64,000 nucleotides of DNA from Gnetum montanum (Eukaryota; Streptophyta; Gnetopsida; Gnetales; Gnetaceae). The notes beneath the pieces are model-generated. The model saw only the letters and a list, made by a program, of their open reading frames with translations. It was not told the DNA's origin and searched no databases. Position numbers and translations under genes: made by a program. The DNA lies in NCBI GenBank assembly GCA_015680685.1, contig MNCI01004978.1, positions 296,673-360,672 of the forward strand. Direction: 5' to 3'. Positions within the stretch are counted from its first letter, which is position 1. Each line of letters begins with the position of its first letter. This document shows, piece by piece, positions 1 through 11,153 of this stretch.

Positions 1-693
1 TTTAGAAACTTTAATTTTTTTCGTTCAATTTTAGTAGGAAGCGCGAATTTATAAAGTTCTATCTAAGCTTTACTAGGTAACAAGTTCAATTCCATTAAGC
101 AGCACTAAGTTATAAAATTTTAATAAAAAATTCATTGAAAAGAAATTCTCAAATTAGTTCAATAAATGCAATAAATCGAAGAGGTAAATCTATATTGATA
201 TCTTGAGTAGACAGCTTCAAAGTTGTAAATCTATATTCATGATTTGAAGTAATCTAAATATTTTTCTTAATTATTATCAATTTTTAAGGCGTATGCCACC
301 CACCCCTTTTAAACCACCCTCCTTGTTATAGCCAACACTAAGCTTGATAAAGTGAAAATAAGCTTAACATGGTTCAGTTTGCTGTTGTCCTAAGAAAGTG
401 AGTGAAAACTTCACCTATGGTTAAGTGAATCATGTGCCGTGATCATGTGAATGAGTAATTTCTTGTACGTGTAAAATTTCATTTGTAAGGCACCTCCAAA
501 TAACATTGGAGTTTCGCCGTAAGGTCGCAGGGTTGTCCAGGGTAGGTATTGCAGGTTTTCACTGCAGAAGTTAAATTGAATTGATTAAATCAGGAAAGCA
601 CAGAATTATCACTCTCATAAGAAAGCGGGAAAGCGGCGTATTCTTGAGTGAAATCTTCCGAGCTTGAGCTTGTATCGGTTTTCACTTGCGCTA
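1..693. other. 5' flank of cyclophilin gene, AT-rich
   Basis: No coding region is recognisable. About 30-190 resembles, in degenerate form, about 4100-4260 inside intron 2 of the gene (shared phrases such as an ordered ttcaatt, gttataaa, gaattct), so both are probably copies of one old dispersed repeat. The promoter of the cyclophilin gene must lie here if it is active, but I see no convincing TATA box at the expected distance. Confidence 0.4.
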
Positions 694-877
694 ATGGCGA
701 CTGCAGGAGGTGCAGTGGCAGCAGCAGCAGCAGGAGTGCAGAATGGCATTTGAAAGCTCCGAACCCGAAGAACGCTATCGTTTTCTTCGACGTCACCATC
801 GGCACCATTCCCGCAGGCCGCATCAAGATGGAACTGTTTGCAGACATTGCTCCTCCCAAAACCGCCGAGAATTTCGG
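694..877 (+). pseudogene. CYP22: Cyclophilin exon 1 (frameshifted N-terminus)
   Basis: ATG at 694 opens an Ala/Gly-rich leader over a short GCA run, but that frame stops at TGA 751-753. The conserved part starts with TGG at 744 in another frame ([10 protein letters not shown], then VFFDVTIG) and has no in-frame ATG upstream: TGA at 645-647 closes that frame. Removing two bases after the codon for Gln (739-741) would align the leader with the conserved Gln-Trp-His seen in relatives. The exon ends at 877 before GTAGCC; the expected Arg at the junction would be Gly. IAPPK has one more Pro than the IAPK I recall for this family. Confidence 0.85.
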
Positions 878-1523
878 GTAGCCATTGCGATTCATTGAGA
901 TTCAGGCCAATGACTTTACAAGGCGTTTTCGTGACTTAAAAAAAGGCATGCATGCATAGATTTCTTAGATACTTTCTGCTTTATGTTCTATCATGCTTAG
1001 ATGGGCTTCCTGTAATTAGTTGGACATGAGGGTGAGAAGAACAGTTGAGGAATGCTTTCAAGGTGTTGCCAAAAAAATACATGTTAGATCTTTCTTTACA
1101 GTCAAATGAGAAATTATTAACAAACATTAGATATATTGATTTCACAAACATTTCACCGGTGATATGAATAGTTTTGCCTTCATTTCAGAATATGGGTACC
1201 GTGTACCCAGTAGAAATGGCTGGATGAATTTAGATATATGAAGTTCACTGAAATTGAAAATTAGCAGTACGGTACTGTCTTGCCAATGAGCTTCTAATGT
1301 TTTATGCACAACGGCCTTTTACGCCACGCTAGATGTATGTTATAACATTGTATCTAAGTTCCATCACGAAGTTTGCGTTCATTACTGTACGTGAATTTTG
1401 GTACTGCAATTATACAAAGCAGTTAGTAATGTGGAGCTGTTCCACTTGGATTCTGTCAAGCAGTTATCAATGCCCATTGGTCCATGTATTCGGTTTTAGT
1501 AGCATCCGATTGAAACATATTGT

Positions 1524-1661
1524 CAGATCCCTGTATCTCTGATCGTTACTCTTCATATCTTAATCATAGTTTCCAATTACCATATTTTCAGNCCAGATCC
1601 CTGTATCTCGGATCGTTACTCTTCATATCTTAATCATAGTTTCCAATTACCATATTTTCAG
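1524..1661. repeat. 68-bp direct duplication around a single N
   Basis: 1524-1591 and 1594-1661 are identical except for one base (tctgat versus tcggat), separated by an N at 1592. A duplicated contig end joined across a nominal gap gives this pattern. It lies in intron 1 of the cyclophilin gene. Confidence 0.9.
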
Positions 1662-2974
1662 TACTTTCAATTGTTTTCTTTTAACAGATAGAAAGATAAA
1701 TTTGTTTAATAATACAATGTAGATCTGGACTACATTCCAGAATTCTTTGGGATCTTAGACGAAGGATACATACATATGCAGCCAGGTTGTATCAATAGTT
1801 ATTTTGTGGTTTATTGGCCACAGTGGTCAGATTTCAAAAATGTAATTCCTGTGTTAAGGAATACCTACCCACTAAATTGCGTAGAGATGTAGAAAACTAA
1901 CAAATGACTTATTTTCCTACCAAATGACAGCTTGGTATCGAACCATATCCTAGCTTCTGTATTTAATTTAGAGAGATCTGTTTTAAACTGTGCACAAAGC
2001 AGTTTCAGAATTCTCAGAATTCCTTTTATGGAATGTTTTTGCTTTTAAATCCAAAACACTATGTTTCCTACTGGAATCAAACCCGTGACTTGGGGTTTCC
2101 ATGCCATGGCCCTTTCCACTAAGTTAATGCCTCAGTGTTACAAGATTCAACAATGATGATACAGACTTTAAATTGAAAATTCTGTGTTATTGTTCACATG
2201 AAGTTGGATTATATTTGTGCATAGGATCTCAAATTTGTTTACCAGGATAGAAATCTGAACTCATAAATGAAAATAAAGATACTTTGTATTGTAACAAGTT
2301 TCTTAAGAAAAGATGCAATATTTTAATTTTGTTCATGGCTATATTTGCAATGATAAACATTTTCTGTGAGTTTCTTTGTTCTGTTGGCCATTCTTCATGC
2401 TTATTTTCCTTAGTGGATCTTAAATTAAACATTTGTGAAACCAGGAAATTTTTAAAGGACTTTTAGCTGTTGAAATTTGATATTAATGGGGGATGAAATT
2501 AGAGTGTTGGAAATAAATTTTGTCTGTTGGGTACTTTAATAATGCCCAAACCCAAATGACTCCTTTATTTATTTATTTTTCTTATGGATGTAAGATACAT
2601 GTTATTCCTGGGCTCAGCCAATCAAATTAGATTAGGCTTTTGCTCATCCACTGACCCTTTCAGGATCCTACCTTAGTGGGATGAGCATTGAGCTTCTGGG
2701 TGATGATGTATATAGTGTGAAATAAGTTGAAGATATATAATATTTGCTTCTATCTTAACCTATCTATGCTGAAATCTATTTCTTTTATACTATATATTAA
2801 CCTAGACAGTGCTCTTTCTCTACATGTTTGTCATTTGGAATGAACTTATATAGGTTGTTAATAATTATTTGTGGGCCATAGCAAATGTAAAAATAAGACC
2901 ATGCTATTTTCTATAATTATATTATTCTATATGAGCTGATCTGACAATGGTTTCTTTTGGATTGCACATTTCAG

Positions 2975-2998
2975 GCAATTTTGTACTGGCGAGGATAG
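2975..2998 (+). pseudogene. CYP22: Cyclophilin exon 2 (24 bp micro-exon)
   Basis: Acceptor AG is at 2973-2974 and donor GT at 2999-3000. The 24 bp encode QFCTGED plus part of the next codon and continue the phase left by exon 1. This is the conserved QFCTGE block following ENFR in cyclophilins. Confidence 0.85.
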
Positions 2999-4452
2999 GT
3001 ATATTTTCCATTTTTCACCGGAATTGCACATAATTTGAAATCTTGGTTTGTTATATTTCTTTTAGAAGATACATTCTTGAAGTATCAAGAATGTTAACAT
3101 TTTCTTACTTATGCCTAAAAATATTCTATTGATGCTTGCTTTTGTTCAAGACATTGTTATTTTGTTGAAACTTCTACTCTGAGTTGAAGGAAGCAGTGGG
3201 AAAGTACAATAAATAAGATTAATTGAGCCTTTGTTTAACAGGCAACTATAAGCACTGTCAGGTAAGTTCACATGCATGATAGATACATGATTATGCAAGG
3301 TAACAATTGCAAACATGATATGGTGTGCAAGAACCAGCTGTTGGAATATGCTCAAATTTTCTAGTATGTTCAGAGTATGATTGCTGGCCATTGCTGCAAA
3401 AATTGGTCTTGGGAGTAAAATTAAATTAGAGTGTATCAAGGAATGTTGGAAATTTTGTGGACCTAGCAGATAGAGAGCTAAATTTGCAAGTGTAGCACTG
3501 CTGTTTTAAAGTGTAGAAATTGTGTACAAGTGATGTTTAAGCATAATTGTCTGACCTGCATCTTCTCTACATCAGAGATTTTGGTGATGTCAAAGCTTAT
3601 AGCTTCTTATTTTAGCCTAATGTGTTAGCATAAGAGTTGGATCAGTAGCTGTCTCAGGGAAGATAACGTGAAAGACAATATGAAGATGAATGTGGGACTA
3701 GTCTTTTGTATGGTAGTTATCCTATTTTTCACAAGGTTTTTTGATTTTGGCAGTGTGCTCCCAAATGTTCTGGAGTGCGGATTTTTTGTATTTTCTTCTG
3801 GGGTTTCAGAATGAGTTTGGAAAAACATAGTGACATTAACATTGCTTATGTGTTAGCTAGTTTATTTCATGTGTCAGCAATTAGCTGCATTTCATACGCT
3901 CAAATGTTGGGCCCACTAAAATTGTGCTTATGAGAAAATCCAAAATATTATTATTTTTGAAACAAAGTTAGGTGCAAATCTCCATAGAAGCTGTATATAA
4001 ACTGCTTAGTTAAAGTGTAATCATCTATGTTGTATGATAACAATTTTGTAGTCAGGCTTCTCTTATGAAGTAAAGTGAGCTCCACACAAACTCTGTAAAG
4101 TGAACATAAGGTGGTATAACTCGTGGCTTGGTAACCTAAGTAATTCAATTTTGGTAGGTGACGTTGAGTTATAAATTTTAAAAAGAATTCTTTAAAAGGA
4201 ATTCTGAAACTGGTCCAATAGATCCAAAAGGATGTCAGTAAAAAATTCAGTTTCAGTTTCAATACTTACAAACTCAATATGTATTTTATCATATGAATTC
4301 TAGAGAAGGTTAATCTGAATTTCAAACAGTCATTTAATTGCTGGCAGCACAGATAGGAACTATTTAAAAAGAAAAAGTTGTTGTCTATGCAATGACCTCA
4401 TCTTTGTAATGTTATTCTGTTTCTTAAAATTCCATTTTAATTACTTTTACAG

Positions 4453-5126
4453 AAAAGCAGGCAATCCTGTAACAACGTTGCCCCGACGTTGTTCGGCACC
4501 CCGAGGAATTCACGAAGATCCAATGGATTTGGGGCGGAAGACCTGGGGAATACGCCTCAAGCAAGCATCTCACGAGTGAGTGCAAGCAGAAGCACAACTT
4601 CTTAACGTACATGACCATGCACCTCATTGAGGGTAACCAAACTCCAAAACGAGGACCAAGCAAACAAGCACACACACAACCTTGTAGACCACATCGGTGG
4701 AAGGGGAGACGATGCACCTACAAGGGAAGGTGCCTCACCCCCAGATCCCTCACGATCTGGTACAAGGTGTGGCCTGGCACCGCACCAAAACTATCCAGTC
4801 TTGGCTGCCTACATATCTACGACCACCGTAGAATCAGGGCCATGTAGTTCTCCACGGAGAAGAGGGAAGGAAGAGGACTTAGAGAAGAGAGTTGCAACAG
4901 GAGGGTGTCCTATTGCTAGCTTGGTACCATCAAGCCGGGGTGGGTTTTGTAACACTTGAGAGCCACCCGAGGGCGCCTCAGAGTGTTCCATGGCCCTCGA
5001 ACCATGGGGAGAGCCCAAGAGAACCACCACTTTGGGACATCTCTCACCAATCCTATTGTTTACAAAGGCTGCCAATTTCACAGAGTTATTAAAGATTTCA
5101 TGATTCGAGGTGGTGACTTTGTGAAG
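4453..5126 (+). pseudogene. CYP22: Cyclophilin exon 3, split by a solo LTR
   Basis: The left part (4453-4467) reads KAGN and into the next codon; the right part (5049-5126) resumes with the same AATCC and reads [17 protein letters not shown], then MIRGGDFVK, before donor GTAGAT at 5127. The intervening 581 bp (4468-5048) are a solo LTR on the minus strand. Removing the LTR and one AATCC copy would restore an uninterrupted exon. The insertion lies in the loop before the catalytic-Arg helix. Confidence 0.92.
4468..5048 (-). mobile_element. Solo LTR inserted in cyclophilin exon 3
   Basis: On the minus strand it starts with GTGAGAGATG (canonical TG terminus with its first T changed to G) and ends GTTGTTACA. 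The 5-bp TSD AATCC lies at 4463-4467 and 5049-5053. At 581 bp it matches throughout, in opposite orientation, the 580-bp LTRs at 30451-31030 and 36459-37038. No internal domain is present, as expected after LTR-LTR recombination. Confidence 0.93.
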
Positions 5127-5212
5127 GTAGATATTGTTGTCTTTGTTTGATGTGCTTTCTATATTTTCATTGTATTTGTAACTCATTCCTTTTCGTCCCT
5201 TCCCATTTTCAG

Positions 5213-5305
5213 GGTGATGGCAGTGGATGTGTTTCAATTTATGGCAGCAATTTTGAAGATGAGAACTTTATAGCCAAGCATACAGGTCCTGGGCTTCTTT
5301 CAATG
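5213..5305 (+). pseudogene. CYP22: Cyclophilin exon 4
   Basis: 93 bp, 31 codons, phase 0 at both ends, acceptor AG at 5211-5212, donor GTAAGA at 5306. Encodes [19 protein letters not shown] and then the [10 protein letters not shown] block. No internal lesion. Confidence 0.92.
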
Positions 5306-6089
5306 GTAAGATTTCTTGCTATTTCAGAGGTTTGGTTATTTAATTAATAGTATCTTTGATGTTAACACATTTGGTTGTGTGGGTCAAGAATGCTTGAGAG
5401 TGAGCTGCATGTATTTCCTTTTTGTGCTGTGACACTCATTTGAGATAGTTATAATGTTGCAGTAAAAAACTTATATGATTTGTTTTTGTTGCCCCCATTG
5501 GTGCTTGGTGAATTTGTAGTCTATCTTTTTTTCATTAAAATGTAATATTTGTCTAATAGATCCTGTGGTTCTTTGAACGTAATAAAGTTTCAGTTTCAGT
5601 TTTAAGGGTTTTTATTCTCTAATTCAAATATAACTATTATTGGTTTAATCCCATCAATTTAAGGTAACAGTTAAGGTAGGGAGATCATTGGATGACAGTT
5701 TTTATGGCCAATGTTTTTCCATGCTATTGTAATATTAAAACCCATGTTTACTTGGCATAGATGTTACTATGTACTGTGGAAAGATTGTTTACTTGCTACA
5801 AGCTAACTCTTTCTGGATCTCATATAATAGCTCTTTTTCCATATATGCCGGTTCCTTCCATCATTGTTGTCAATAACAGAGTGTTATTCTTTCAAGGATT
5901 CAAATTTGGCGTTCTGTTATTCTTTATTGATACATTGTTCCTTGGGTTGTCTCATTATTTTCCTTGTCCATGTTATGTTAGGGTAGGTTAGCCAACGCTA
6001 GATTTCAACCCTGGACTTTCCTTCTTTGAAAGTTGCTTTTTTCCTCTCTTAAAGAAAACTTGTTGATCTTTTTGGGGGCTGATATGCAG

Positions 6090-6122
6090 GCAAACAGTGG
6101 ACCTAATACGAATGGTTGCCAC
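6090..6122 (+). pseudogene. CYP22: Cyclophilin exon 5
   Basis: 33 bp encoding ANSGPNTNGC and a final His, acceptor AG at 6088-6089, donor GTGTGT at 6123. Relatives have Gln at the last position (GCQFFIT), so the last exon base appears to have changed from G to C, which also weakens the donor consensus. Confidence 0.85.
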
Positions 6123-6229
6123 GTGTGTATTTGTTCCCATATTGTGCCTGTTTATCCATGATAGTTTTGTTACAGGAACAAATGGAAGCTGTCAGTGAAC
6201 TAATAATGAAGTTTATTGTTTTCACTCAG

Positions 6230-6286
6230 TTTTTCATAACTTGTGCAAAATGTGATTGGCTGGACAACAAGAATGTTGTTTTTGGG
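6230..6286 (+). pseudogene. CYP22: Cyclophilin exon 6
   Basis: 57 bp, 19 codons, encoding FFITCAKCDWLDNKNVVFG between acceptor AG at 6228-6229 and donor GTACGT at 6287. Intact. Confidence 0.9.
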
Positions 6287-6414
6287 GTACGTGTATTTTT
6301 TGAGATCTGTTTTACGGCAATGGTGATCATGTTTGGTTCTTGGTCCTTTCTCTGTTCGGTGAAATTTGTTTTTAGCGGTATCTTGACTTGCAGAGTTTGG
6401 CTTTATGTTGGCAG

Positions 6415-6525
6415 AGAGTGCTTGGAGATGGGCTCTTGGTTGTCAGGAAAATAGAAAATGTGCAGACACTGTGAAACAATCGTCCTAAATTAGCCTGTGT
6501 TATTTCTGAATGTGGTGAAATGTAA
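6415..6525 (+). pseudogene. CYP22: Cyclophilin exon 7 with premature stop
   Basis: Begins RVLGDGLLVVRKIENV after acceptor AG at 6413-6414. TGA at 6472-6474 falls just before NNRPK; the same frame continues through NNRPKLACVISECGEM to TAA at 6523-6525, the normal end of this family. The loss would remove 16 residues including the last beta strand. Confidence 0.88.
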
Positions 6526-6675
6526 CACGGCAATGCGTATTACTATTTTGTTTTAAAAAGTTTGTGAGTCAACGGTGCTGCCATTGTACATGAACGAATC
6601 CATTGAGTGAAAGCTTTGTATATTTGTAACAAAACTTTTATTTTTAGATTGCGGGCTTTCATTGATGTAACTGAA

Positions 6676-6993
6676 CTGAAAATTTAACATATGCTTGGAT
6701 TTTGTTGCCCCGTATAGTTTGCATTTTATTTTCTTGGAAGATGATTAGAGTAGAGTAGTGATTAACAAATAAAATGGGTTCTAAGTAACAAAATATAGTC
6801 AAACTTGCAATTTCTTACATCTGAAGTGAACAAGCTGAAAATTTAACATATGCTTGGATTTTGTTGCCCCGTATAGTTTGCATTTTATTTTCTTGGAAGA
6901 TGATTAGAGTAGAGTAGTGATTAACAAATAAAATGGGTTCTAAGTAACAAAATATAGTCAAACTTGCAATTTCTTACATCTGAAGTGAACAAG
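6676..6993. repeat. 159-bp exact tandem duplication
   Basis: 6676-6834 and 6835-6993 appear identical by eye. The repeat lies 150 bp past the cyclophilin stop, in the 3' flank. Identity suggests a very recent event or an assembly duplicate. Confidence 0.9.
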
Positions 6994-9900
6994 CTTGTCA
7001 AAGTACATCAATCAAGCTATGCTATCATTGTTTGTAATGAGCATGGAGCATAATACCATTTAAAAGTTACTATGAAATATTAAAAAGATTATAAAAAATA
7101 AAAGATCAAATAAAATAACATTTTGAGAAGATTAAAAGAGTGCCTAATTTATGCTAAGACATATCATCAAGCTAGTTTGGTAATATGTTAATAGATTCTA
7201 TTATCAATAATTCTTACTAAAAATATTTATGGGTTTACTAGCTTATGTTTTTCTTACAGAAGGAGTGATTACATGAAAGTTCAATGATTATTTTGACTTT
7301 TATGAGGGTTGGTAGATGTGTGAAAGCTTCCATAAGAGACTTTTCATCCTAAAACTTGCTTATACACCATTTTGCTTGTTATGCTATTGTTTTAGGAAAC
7401 TAGTTTTTCTAAAGTTGAACTCTCAAAATTATTCTCACATTTTATATGTTGTTAAGAAAGGTCTTGGTTACTTCCCATTCACCACTATATATGTAAAGAG
7501 CCTTGTAGTCAAAATAGTTTTAATATGGTAAGATAGCCCTATTTATGAATGAACTAATACTACTTCAACTATATATTCATAATATATATTTTATAATTTG
7601 GCTTTAGAATCTTTTGATTATACAAAATATCAAATCTTAGGATCAACTCTAAAACGTTTTTGTACCCTCCTACATATAAGGCCAATTTAATGTCTAGATG
7701 TAAGGATAGGTGTGTTTGGTGGTGCTTGTGATTGATTTTGGGGGATCCTTGCAAGTTGACATGAAAATAATGACATTTAACTTCGTGCAAGTTCAATATT
7801 CAAAATGCAATACATGTAAGAAAAAAACTCCTAAGCCTAATAGAGTAATCAAAGTAAAAACAACTAGTCTTAATCTTAATGCAATGAATATAAGTTGAAT
7901 CAAGTAGTCAAATCATGTGTTTTGTGTGAGGAGTCAATTAGAAATCTTATCAAATTAGAAAACTTAAAAGGTTATATCTTCCTCTCCTATGTATAATAGG
8001 ATCACAACATAATGTGTGGTACTCATTTCATTGTAAACTTGGTGAGGACTAATGAGGTGTTGTTGGAGTGCCAAAGGTAGTCATGTAGTAGGATAATGCA
8101 TGGTGAGTTCACAAGATCTTTTTTGTAATGAGAGTTGGTCCCATTCTTTCCTTCCAAATCATGATATCATAACCTTCATAGAATGATTCAATTGACCATG
8201 ATCATGAGTTAAAAGGAAATTGGAAATGTATATTACTATTGTAGCCAAAATACTTGAAACTATTTAGCATTACATTATCAACTCCTAAAAAGTTATGAAT
8301 GAAATATAATTTAGTGTTACATGATCAAACCCCTTAAAGGGTTATGGATAAAATATAATTTAGCATTGCATGATCAAGCCTTTTGTATAATTGGTATTTG
8401 GCCTCTTGGTTAAAACAAAATCAAAATAGAATATCAAGAATTTGAGCTCATGGAGAATACAATGGAAACTCTCCACTATTCATTAAAGGTGTTATATTTT
8501 ATATGACCAAATGATTACATAGGATGCTACTACAAAATAGCAAATTCAAATCAAACTATGTAAATGGCCAACATCAAAATTATTAGGTAATAATCTACAT
8601 CAAAATGATTTGATTCAAACTTTATATTTTAATTTATGTTAACANTATTAGGTAATAATCTACATCAAAATGATTTGATTCAAACTTTTTATTTTAATTT
8701 ATGTTAACATGTTATTTGAAATTATATCCTAACATTTTATTAATGAAAAATTTATGTTAGGAAATACTGTACCACCACCTACCTTTTGGTGTGCTTGCCC
8801 ATTACTTAATACTCTCCTATAGGTTTTCATAGTCTTTTTTTTTGCTTTGCATTTATTCAATTATATCTTCATTGTGCTAGTAAGCCAATTCTTAATGCCT
8901 TATCTCCATTGTTCTTATTTGTGGGGTTCTTTTTTATTGTTATTTTTATACTATAATATTGTTTTCTCATCTCTTTTCTCTTTCCTTTTCATTAGTTAGT
9001 TTTTTTGGCTTTTAGGTTGAGGCCTTAATGCATAACTAAAGTTATCTTAAATATGAATTTTGAAGGTTTCCCTCTATAACGAAGGAGCAACATAAAGATG
9101 GAGATGTCTTTTGTGCAATAAAAAAGGAATCAATTATTAGAGTGTTAAAAGGGAAAGAGATTGAATGCCTCATCGACAAGGTTATGCGGTACGCCATGGA
9201 ACATGTTTTGTTTCTCGAAATGATGTTTTGTTTATCCTCTTTGAACCAAAGAGGCTGATAACCTTGACCATGCTTCAAAGGGAAATTTTAAACAAGAAGA
9301 AAATCATATTATAATTATTTTTTTCTAAAGAAAATTCATTATAGAAACTAAAAGCCAGCCAACTAATCCTAAATGCTTTCCCAAACTAGCTGAACCTTCT
9401 GCACAAGCAACCACAAAAGCAAATTGTGCACAACTAATAGAGCACAACTTGGCATAAACCATGGTGTGGGATTTATGACTGCGTTATTATCATGATCTTA
9501 AAAATATGGCTGTCATGAGTAGCGGTATATAACGAGGATGCTTTTAAAGTAAAATTGCAACTTTTTCTTGCCTTTAATGAGACGCTCAGTCTCAAAATCC
9601 CTTACCAAATACTTACTATTTCCATTAAGTATCACAATATTATCAACAAGCTTCACTTAAGTTTTTATCATCTTAGAATTGAAAGTGGAAGATGGATTCA
9701 ACTCCTCTAAGAAGAGTGTATTTGTAGGTTGTGCAGATCAAGAGCCCTTGAAGATGAGCTGATATTGATTATTAGAATCAAACCTTGGGTTACGAAACAC
9801 ATAAAACAAACAGTATTATTTTTCTGCACATGCCCAAATTATCAGTTTTGGTGTATGATGGAGAAGCACTGATATCAGAGAGAAACATTTTTATGCAGGC

Positions 9901-10095
9901 ACCAATTTTTATGTGTTATTATTCTCATGTGCTTTCGGTTAGAGTCTAGCATTATTTGGAAAGAGAACAGCAACCATTGGTGCAACTTTTATAAAAGATG
10001 AAATCTCATTTGACTGGTAACCAGACAAAAGAAGCCTCCATAGCACCTCTTGGCATTTGAAGTTTCAAAGTTTAGAAAACATGGTTGCTCCTGCA
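6994..10095. other. AT-rich intergenic DNA without recognisable genes
   Basis: Only short open frames occur and none resembles a known domain. It includes one internal assembly-type duplication (8581-8709). I see no LTR termini or polymerase motifs; very old repeats cannot be excluded. Confidence 0.5.
8581..8709. repeat. 64-bp direct duplication around a single N
   Basis: 8581-8644 and 8646-8709 differ by one base, with N at 8645. The pattern is the same as at 1524-1661 and probably marks an unmerged contig overlap. Confidence 0.9.
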
Positions 10096-10406
10096 TGCTG
10101 GTTGTAAGCTTAATTCTAGAGATATTTTGTTTACTGTAAGTCTCTGTCAATTAGTAGAGTTCTTGATTGTTGCTAATTTGGTGCCATGATAGTACTACTC
10201 ATCTGGTCATTAGATAACAGCTGTTAAGTGGCATATCATTAGGAGTTTAGTTGTTGTTTACTGGACATTAGATAACAGCTATTAAGTGACATATCATTAG
10301 GAGTTTAGTTGTGTGGCCTATTAAATAGCCACTTAGTCATTTGTTGTGTGTGCATTGTTTCTGCATCTGACAAATAAAGATTAGCTTATTACTGTTTTTG
10401 ATATTA
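10096..10406 (+). repeat. 5' LTR of copia element
   Basis: Starts TGCTGGTTGTAAG, matching the 3' LTR start at 14477 (TGTTGGTTGTAAG), and ends just before the primer site. Inside, 10208-10254 and 10266-10312 are near-identical 47-bp units with a 58-bp period. The exact right end is uncertain by a few bases because the terminal CA is not clear. Confidence 0.85.
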
Positions 10407-10407
10407 G

Positions 10408-10420
10408 TGGTATCAGAGCC
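10408..10420 (+). promoter_or_regulatory. Primer binding site, initiator tRNA-Met
   Basis: TGGTATCAGAGCC is the perfect plant tRNA-iMet complement used by most copia elements. The gag ATG follows directly at 10421. Confidence 0.95.
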
Positions 10421-11153
10421 ATGAATAGCTCAGTTCAGATTTCAATACCCATCTTGAATGGCAAAAACTATGATAGGTGGAATGTCCAAATGAAGGTGGT
10501 GTTTGATTACCACGAGTTGCTACTAGGAGTTGTGGATGACGGAGTTGTAGATATTGCTGAGAATGCAACTGAAGTACAATGGACCATTCACCATGAGGCC
10601 AAGAAAAAGGATAAGAAAGCACTGTATTTTATTCATCAAAGAGTCAATGATGAGATTTTTGAGAAGTTTGCAGGAGCAACTTCATTAAAGGAAGCTTGGG
10701 ATATTTTAGTCACGGTGTTCCCAAGGAGTGGACAAAGTTAAAGAGGTGAAACTCCAGACTTTACAACGTCAGTATGAGTTGTTATAGATGGAATCGTCTA
10801 AAACTATCACCAACTATATAAGTCAAGTTCTTGCTGTGACAAACCAGATGAAGACCTATAAAGATAAGATCAAAGTGGAGAAAATTTTATGGATGCTCAT
10901 GCCAAAATTTGAACATATTGTAGTGGCAATAGAGGAAGCTCATAATTTGTTCGAGTTGATAGTTGAGGAATTGTTTGGTAAGTTGCAAGCACATGAGCAA
11001 TGGATGAATGAGAAGAAGCAACCTGAGAAGCTAATTGAGCAAGCATTCCAAAGTCAACTCTCTACCAAAGGTGATCAAGTTGAAAACAATCAACAAAGTG
11101 GTAGTTCTCAAGGAGAGGACAAGGACGTGGTGGTCATAGTAACAACCATGTAG
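10421..11153 (+). pseudogene. copia gag (two frames)
   Basis: First part 10421-10741 (MNSSVQISIPILNGKNYDRW) has the start typical of copia gag (LNGxNYxxW). A frameshift near 10720 moves reading to 10788-11153, which contains ITNYISQVL and the conserved LFGKLQAHEQ segment. The following zinc-knuckle region near 11290-11340 is degenerate, with only the first Cys and parts of the pattern visible. Confidence 0.85.

Larger units (their letters stand above)
694..6525 (+). pseudogene. CYP22: Cyclophilin, CYP22/PPIH type (U4/U6 snRNP peptidyl-prolyl isomerase), disrupted
   Basis: Seven exons together encode a single-domain cyclophilin of the plant CYP22 / animal PPIH group, which binds the U4/U6-U5 tri-snRNP and catalyses cis-trans isomerisation of X-Pro bonds in the spliceosome (family knowledge). 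Motifs seen in order: VFFDVTIG in exon 1, QFCTGE in exon 2, [11 protein letters not shown] in exon 3 (containing the catalytic Arg), FEDENF and HTGPGLLSM in exon 4, ANSGPNTNG in exon 5, FFITCAKCDWLDNK in exon 6, RVLGDGL and ECGEM at the end. All introns keep GT-AG ends and exon phases fit. The copy is broken in three places: the ATG at 694 is out of frame with the conserved part, a solo LTR splits exon 3, and TGA at 6472 precedes the expected TAA at 6523. Introns are retained, so it is not a processed copy. It is either a duplicated pseudogene or a recently lost gene; small indels could partly be assembly errors. Confidence 0.93.

Noticed and set aside
590-895. Open frame of 101 codons on the minus strand over cyclophilin exon 1
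   Set aside because: Shadow of the conserved plus-strand exon; no protein-family motif.
4468-5048. The LTR in exon 3 could be spliced out as a new intron
   Set aside because: GT is present at 4469 but there is no AG at the right end; the nearest AG would remove conserved codons.
9042-9278. 78-codon minus-strand frame in the intergenic region
   Set aside because: No recognisable motif and no associated gene structure.
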